Source: Verpa conica
Taxonomy: Eukaryota; Ascomycota; Pezizomycetes; Pezizales; Morchellaceae
Assembly (NCBI GenBank): GCA_033030425.1
Contig: JAUFSD010000014.1
Span: 744,001-808,000 of the forward strand
Direction: 5' to 3'
DNA length: 64,000 nucleotides
A program made the position numbers and the translations under genes. This document shows positions 58,799 through 64,000 of the stretch, one piece after another. The notes beneath the pieces were generated by a model. That model saw only the letters and a list, made by a program, of their open reading frames with translations, was not told where the DNA came from and did no database searches. How positions within the stretch are numbered: the stretch's first letter is position 1; the number at the start of each line of letters is the position of its first letter.

Positions 58799-59864
58799 CG
58801 GTATTACTGCTTCGTCGGCTAGAATAGTATTATAAGTATTCTCAGCGTTTAATAACTAGCCATTGTGTGCGTAGAGATGAATACGCAATTTTCGTTAGGA
58901 GGGACTGTCAGTTACTGACCATACACTAAATATTCTCGTTATAAGATGTTTCTGGTTCTTTTTCCTTTATCTTCGTCTTGTAGTCTTTTCACTTCCGGCT
59001 ACTATAGTGTTGGTATCTTTCCCAGAGATACCTTCACCAGTTACGCGTCGGCGAGGAGGGTTTTAAAAACTCCTTGAAGGGGTATTTTAGTAAGTTGGTG
59101 TTTCTCGGGATGGATGGTGTTTATTCAATATTGAGGTAGAAGTGATGCATAGGCTGATAAGTACCCGGGAGACAATTCTTTTTTTTTCCCCCGGGGGTTA
59201 CTCAGTGTGGTTTCCCAACGTTGTTGTACTGGTATTTGGGGTGGAGAGTAGTTGGTTTTTAGAGGGGTTTTGGGTAGAGACTTTGTGCCGCTAGAGCTGT
59301 GATAGGTTCGGGTTGGGGATTGGTAATTTAGGGTCCGTGTTGAAGAGTTTGAGCCAATAGTGGTGTATTTGAGGGATTGGTTGCTTGGAGCTATTTCTGA
59401 ATTCTCGGAATTATTTATTTTTTATTTGTGGTTCCGGGATTAACTCGGGGTTTTCAACTTTGGGTATTGGGATTGAAATTTTTATTATACGCATAACATA
59501 TCAGTATGATTTTCAATAAATTGTCAAACTGACTCGGGAATGAGCACTTATCTTCTAGCTGTGATCGTGAACAAGGGTCAAAAGTTACTACTTAGTGTTT
59601 CTCGTTCGTTTTACCTGATGCCTCGACCTAACCAACTACTGATCAACCCTGTAGAGCAGTGGTCTATGTCGGTATCTGTCTGAAAACTTGAGAGATATCG
59701 GATCTAGAATGAGAATAGTCATGCCTTTCTCCTCCCTGACATCGCTCTAGTTCTCCCATTTCACGTAAATTTCACAAATCAATAGTATCATATCGTTTGG
59801 TAAATATCATACATAGAACCGTTTATTCGTCTATTCACAACCCTATCTAAAGAATTAATAAATC

Positions 59865-61014
59865 CTAGAACTTCCTTGTAGAATATGCACGGTACGCCCT
59901 AAATGGCAGCTTCCAGGCCTTCTTTTGCAAGCTCCGATGAAACGGGTCAAAATCTACCGCCTCTAGGCGTTCAAGATATAGCGACGTCGGTACCTGTAAC
60001 TATTAGCCTCTCATCTTCAACAAATCCCCTCACTATTACATACCGCACTCAAAAAACTGCTAAAAGCAACCCCCCTCCCCTCCTCACCCGAATCCTCTAG
60101 CATCTTCCTCGCGGTAATCAAATGATCATTCGCCAGCGTCGCAACCTTAAACACCGCATCACCCAAGCCCTCCGCATTGCTTCCCTGGCGCAGAATATCC
60201 TCTTGACGGACTCCAAACTCAGCACATACATCAAGCGGGAAGACCACAGCTCCTGCACTTGCGCTCCCAGGGAAGGCTAACAGTGGCATCCCCCGGAGGA
60301 TTGCCGCAATCCCAGTAGCTTTTCCAATATGCGAAGCAATGTGGTCGAGTGTGACGCTGTGCTGCGAAAAAGACTCAAGCGAGAGGTAGGACAGTGAGGC
60401 GTATGTGTTCTCTGCATAAGTTTCAAGTGCCTCAAGGGTAGGGAACGGGACAGAACCAAGATATTGCTCCTGTCTCCCTATTAGCATTTGCTGCCACTAC
60501 CGGGAAAAGGGCGGCTTACTCGACTACTAATGACCTTCTTAAAGAACCCTTTACTCAATGGTGCCCCATCCACCCTCAAGACTTTATCCAGGAGCACTGC
60601 TACAGGCTCTGCTGGCGGTTTTCCGGCATACGTCTTATCAATTGCGTCCTTCCAGAACTGCATCCGCATCTTCCCCACAGTCACACTACTAACCACATCC
60701 TCGATTCGCGCGATATCAATGTTGAAGGCACGAATTGCCAGATGTGCATCCCGTGCTTTCGGGTGTACAAACACGGAGAGTAGGTGGGAGGGGTAGTCGA
60801 GTTCTCTGATGTGATGCTTCCGGGTGGTTAGAATTGTGGCTGTGTTTCATGCGTGGGTGGCGTACCGGAGGAGTTTAGAACAGTATAAACGTGCCGAATC
60901 GACATTGGGTGAGGTGTGAGAAGAGAGGGAACGCCGGTGAGGAGAGGTAAGGATGCTGCGGGCTGCCCGGGTCAGCGGGGCTGGGGTACTTGTCCGTAAT
61001 ATCATGGACGCCAT
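59865..61014 (-). CDS. NDUFAF6-like complex I assembly factor (squalene/phytoene synthase fold)
   Basis: Predicted 329-aa mitochondrial protein of the isoprenoid-synthase fold family that includes NDUFAF6. Exons: complement(59865..59993, 60044..60469, 60520..60805, 60866..61014). Start MASMILRTSTPAPLTRAARS opens a mitochondrial presequence. The spliced protein reads SKLLRELDYPSHLLSVFVH, FNIDIARIEDVVSS, RMQFWKDAIDKTYAGKPP, NTYASLSYLSLES, HIGKATGIAAILRGMPLLA and DVCAEFGVRQEDILRQG, all typical blocks. The last exon (VPTSLYLERLEAVDFDPFHRS to the stop) restores the conserved C-terminus; without it the protein would end after the GTATGT donor. The metal-binding DxxxD motifs of true synthases are degenerate, consistent with a non-catalytic assembly factor. 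The choice between two acceptors six bases apart before the last exon rests on family spacing. Confidence 0.88.
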
Positions 61015-61615
61015 AGTTGGTGGGAGTTTGATGCCGAGTGATGTCGTGGGGAAAATTGTTGACGTCTTTGCCAAGAGGTTACACAAGCAGGCTATTAGGA
61101 GGGCGTCACGAACCAAGTATTCAGAACACTGTAAGCAATCTAGAATCTAGAAATTATCGTCGGCTCCAGGTTTTTTATTTTATTTGATAATTAATAGCTT
61201 AGTCATAGGATATCACTTACCTTATTAGTTCTAGTAAAGTCTTGGAGGAACTTCTAGGGTCTCAGAGATAAGTAGCTGGCTATTTTCTAAGTATAGCTAG
61301 GGATATATATCAAGATAACTCTAGAACTTCTAGGGGTAATCAAGCTATTCATCTACTATCCATAAATATCCTCTCCATAGTGATAATATCCTGGGATATC
61401 TGGGGTGGAATCAGTATTCTCCTTAACTAGATGTAGCTCTATAAAACTTCTATCACTAGGTGCTCCCGATAACTGACAAACTAATTAACTATACAATGGT
61501 TTTCAAGTTTCTGAAACTGCTAAAGTACATAGTATGTTGTGGGTAGATGACCTAAAGAAGCTATAGGAATTGTCTCCCCAAAACACCCTTTACTTCAAAG
61601 GGAAGCCGACACAGA
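61015..61615. other. Intergenic NDUFAF6-like to BTB gene
   Basis: A 601-bp spacer carrying the promoter of the NDUFAF6-like gene and the 3' end of the BTB gene. A near-match of the 17-bp motif with TAAGTGA instead of CGAGTGA lies at about 61202. No gene seen. Confidence 0.5.
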
Positions 61616-62712
61616 TCACGATGTTGGAAATGGTACATTATGGGGATAATTCTGATCCCAACACATAATGTCGGCTGTATCTTTCATCCACTTAGTCTGG
61701 GATTCCAGCAGCTGGACTTTAGTCTCTAGCTCTTCTATCTTCCTCGTGTTAGCCTCCAACTGCTGTAGTTTCTCCCCATTTGCAAATTCAAACTCCCGCA
61801 GCTTCTCTGTAGTGGCATCCTTCAATGTAACAGCTTGATTCTTGTGGGTATGGACCTCCTCCCCAATATCACAAAGTTTTTTCTCCGCATCACAAAGTCT
61901 CATTTCCATCTTCTGAATTAACTCTTGCTCCTTCCTAGTGTTCACAACATTCAGCTGCTGCATACTCTCGGAGTAGGTGGTCTCCATTTTCATAATTGTG
62001 GCCTCTAACTCTCGCACTCTTTCCGCGCACGCGATCTCCGTCTGTCTTAGCTTCTCGTCTGACGCAGCAGCTCGGCTCTTCCAGTCATGCAAATCCTTCT
62101 CCATACCAGTAAGCTTCTCAGCTATGACCCCCGCTACCTTCAACTCCCCAGAGCTTCCTAGCATAATCCCTCCTCCAACCGCCGATCTGATCAACCCCAG
62201 TGCCACCCTTTTCAGTTCTTCAAAGCCCTCGTGCTGTGCAAGTGTATAAACCCTCAAATGTACCAACAAAATATCCGCATTCACCTCGCCCGCACCTTCC
62301 AGCTCTTGCGAGTCCACCAGACCCTGGGCCGCATCCCCTCCGTCTCGTCTCATCTCCTCAATCCCATCCCCTTTCTTATCTTCTCTCAGGTCTATGACAT
62401 TGTAGTGTTTAAAGTATAGGAATTCGATAAACAGCTTCACTATGTCGCTTCTCCAGCTCGAGAGATCCATCTTCCTAGTTCCGGGGGTTTTCCATGCTGC
62501 GGTAGTCATGCTGCGGAGCGGTTTTGGTAGTCCCGCAAGGGTGCTACTGTGAACAGTGAAACATGTTTGGTTTTGACCGGCAATTATTTCAAAAGTGTCG
62601 GAGCAGAGGAGGCTATGGCTATTAGTGAGGGGTGATACTTTTGTGGGAAAGGGAGGGGGTACTCTGAAAAGTTGGGAGGTGCTGTGTTTAGAGCATATGG
62701 TATGGTAGACAT
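61616..62712 (-). CDS. BTB/POZ domain protein with C-terminal coiled coil
   Basis: Predicted 350-aa protein. Exons: complement(61616..62618, 62663..62712); the 44-bp intron (GTACCC...CTAATAG) joins MSTIPYALNTAPPNFSD to HSLLCSDTFEIIAGQ and rebuilds a BTB fold: TCFTVHSSTLAGLPKPLRSM, then SSWRSDIVKLFIEFLYFKHY. BTB domains mediate dimerisation, often as cullin-3 adaptors. The segment LLVHLRVYTLAQHEGFEELKRVAL is the helix pair that usually follows fungal BTB domains. Residues about 185-330 are charged heptad-like helix (for example EKLRQTEIACAERVRELEAT), predicted coiled coil. The open frame without exon 1 would start inside the BTB domain at an internal Met. No named orthologue can be given. Confidence 0.82.
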
Positions 62713-64000
62713 ATTCAAGGTAGATTGTAGGGGTAGATAGGCCCTAGGATGTAATACTTGTCCAAATGAGGTAGAATTTATTGGTAGGCACTGACTTTAA
62801 TTGATGTGTTTTCCGCCAAGAGATGAGTATGAGATAGTAAAACAACGCCCGCACAACCCTAGCCCTTTATGTGGATGCCTGAATGTTGACTGGGCGGCTC
62901 AAACTAGTTGGCAGCTAGCGCCTACCGAAAAGAACTTAAGATATAGAAGGGTTATAGACTTCAGAATCACCTATAAACCTAGTCTCCTGGTGTTGGGAGT
63001 AGAGAATGAAATCGTAGCGCCAGTCACTGAGTATCACTCGTTTCATTAATTAGATAATGGTGGGTTTTGATCGTACTTCTCTATAGAAGCAACTATTAGA
63101 CCAACTATACAGGGAGTTTGCTAAATGTGAGCAGATGTAAGATTACTTTTGTACTTGTATTTTGGTTTTGTACTAATGGGTTTGGTATAGGTACTAAGGT
63201 TAAATTCATCCTGTATATGTCTATCACTATATATCACTAGGGACAGATCAATTGAGGGAGAGCGCGGAGAAGGAACGGATGCTTCTGGGAGGTCAACCTC
63301 ACAGATTGATGAAGACCTAGTTTATGAGAAAATTTAGTCTCCCTATAGAAATCCTAAAAATATAATTCTATAATCAAGAAATTAAAAACCGTTTAGAAGA
63401 AATGGGAGTATTTTCTCTATATTTAGCATATGTAATAGTAAATTCCTCGGAGCGTGGAACTGCATAGTTTTATTCCACAGCAAGACCCTTTATGGAAAGG
63501 CTTAGGGGAAGTGGACCCGACTATATACTTATATCAAACCAAACTTCACATCTCTGAGGACTGTACTATAATTTTGGGGTGGGTTTCGTAAACTGCCCCC
63601 CGTTCGTGTAAAGGTGAGGAACTCTTTCTACCATAGTGTCGGTATGGTTCGTTTTCAGGTGCTACTCGAAGGGGCTTTTGAACTTGCTGGCATTTGCGTA
63701 TGGAACTGGTTGTTACTTGGAAGAGTCGGATTGCTATAATTGGCTAGTTTGTTATTGAGCTTTTAAACCAGTGAGGGATTCAAATAGAATAAATAGTTTT
63801 TAGTACCGTGAATGGATTTGGTACCTCACCATTCTCCTTTAAGTAAACCCCACGCTATTTTAGTACTGGTCATGGAATACTGATTACTTGCTTCAATATG
63901 AGACATACAAGTCTCTTTTTCACGGGAGGAGTGGAATTTAGGTTTGTGTTTGCATGATCGGATCCTAGAACCATAACCTAAGGGTTATGGGTAATGGTGT
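62713..64000. other. Gene-free right edge
   Basis: 5' flank of the BTB gene and 1 kb of AT-rich DNA. The frame at 62801-63049 lacks support. One exact dispersed-motif copy lies here, and a related sequence (CTAGTGATATATAGTGA on the minus strand) at about 63221-63238. Confidence 0.5.
63024..63040 (-). other. 17-bp dispersed motif, copy 15
   Basis: On the minus strand CGAGTGATACTCAGTGA; about 310 bp upstream of the BTB-gene start. Confidence 0.65.

Larger units (their letters stand above)
57693..59864. other. Gene-free region between PH gene and NDUFAF6-like gene
   Basis: 2.2 kb between convergent genes, T- and G-rich on the plus strand, with three dispersed-motif copies. The 95-residue minus frame at 58068-58355 is low-complexity and unsupported. 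Confidence 0.5.

Noticed and set aside
61031..61047. CGAGTGATGTCGTGGGG near the NDUFAF6-like start
   Set aside because: Has the first half of the dispersed motif but not RTGA at the fixed distance, so not counted.
1..64000. CRISPR arrays, operons, ribosome binding sites, rRNA genes
   Set aside because: Spliced eukaryotic genes throughout; no regular spacer-repeat array or rRNA-like sequence seen.

Overview
The window is nuclear DNA of a filamentous ascomycete (Pezizomycotina; I cannot name the genus). Evidence: protein-coding genes split by short introns (about 45-90 bp) with GTAAGT-like donors, CTAAC/CTAAT branch sites and TAG/CAG acceptors; fungal-only families (Zn2Cys6 regulator, DUF3433 membrane proteins, NRPS-like adenylating reductase, PDR16-type Sec14 protein); and gene-poor AT-rich stretches carrying small inverted-repeat elements. 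I rebuilt exon structures by hand from reading frame, splice consensus and family conservation. All spliced models are multiples of three, but none is confirmed by transcripts.

Layout. 0-0.9 kb: 3' part of an unrecognised gene. 2.7-4.1 kb (-): PDR16-like lipid transfer protein. 7.2-8.8 kb (+): DUG3-type glutamine amidotransferase with an unexpected C-terminal membrane segment. 11.3-13.3 kb (+): cytochrome P450. 13.7-15.8 kb (+): POL12. 18.6-21.6 kb (-): MGM1. 21.6-26.5 kb: gene-free island of nested inverted-repeat elements. 26.6-28.8 and 34.5-36.7 kb (+): two DUF3433 paralogues. 40.2-51.2 kb: compact block of NRPS-like A-T-R enzyme (-), Zn2Cys6 regulator (-), aldo-keto reductase (-) and MFS transporter (+), a candidate secondary-metabolite cluster whose three intergenic regions share CGGAA/TTCCG sites. 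51.8-55.4 kb (-): ribosome-biogenesis GTPase EFL1/RIA1. 56.4-57.7 kb (+): tandem-PH protein. 59.9-61.0 kb (-): NDUFAF6-like complex I assembly factor. 61.6-62.7 kb (-): BTB/coiled-coil protein.

Two non-gene signals stand out. First, a 17-bp motif, CGAGTGA-N6-RTGA (two GTGA-like half-sites exactly 10 bp apart), occurs 15 times across the window on both strands, always between genes or inside introns and never in an exon. Second, the gene-poor regions hold a family of 138-bp MITEs (two copies), a mariner-type MITE with TA target sites, and two adjacent large foldback elements, one of which carries a 138-bp MITE inserted at its centre.

Housekeeping genes (POL12, MGM1, EFL1, NDUFAF6, DUG3) suggest ordinary euchromatin interrupted by repeat islands, with the metabolite-type block embedded among them.
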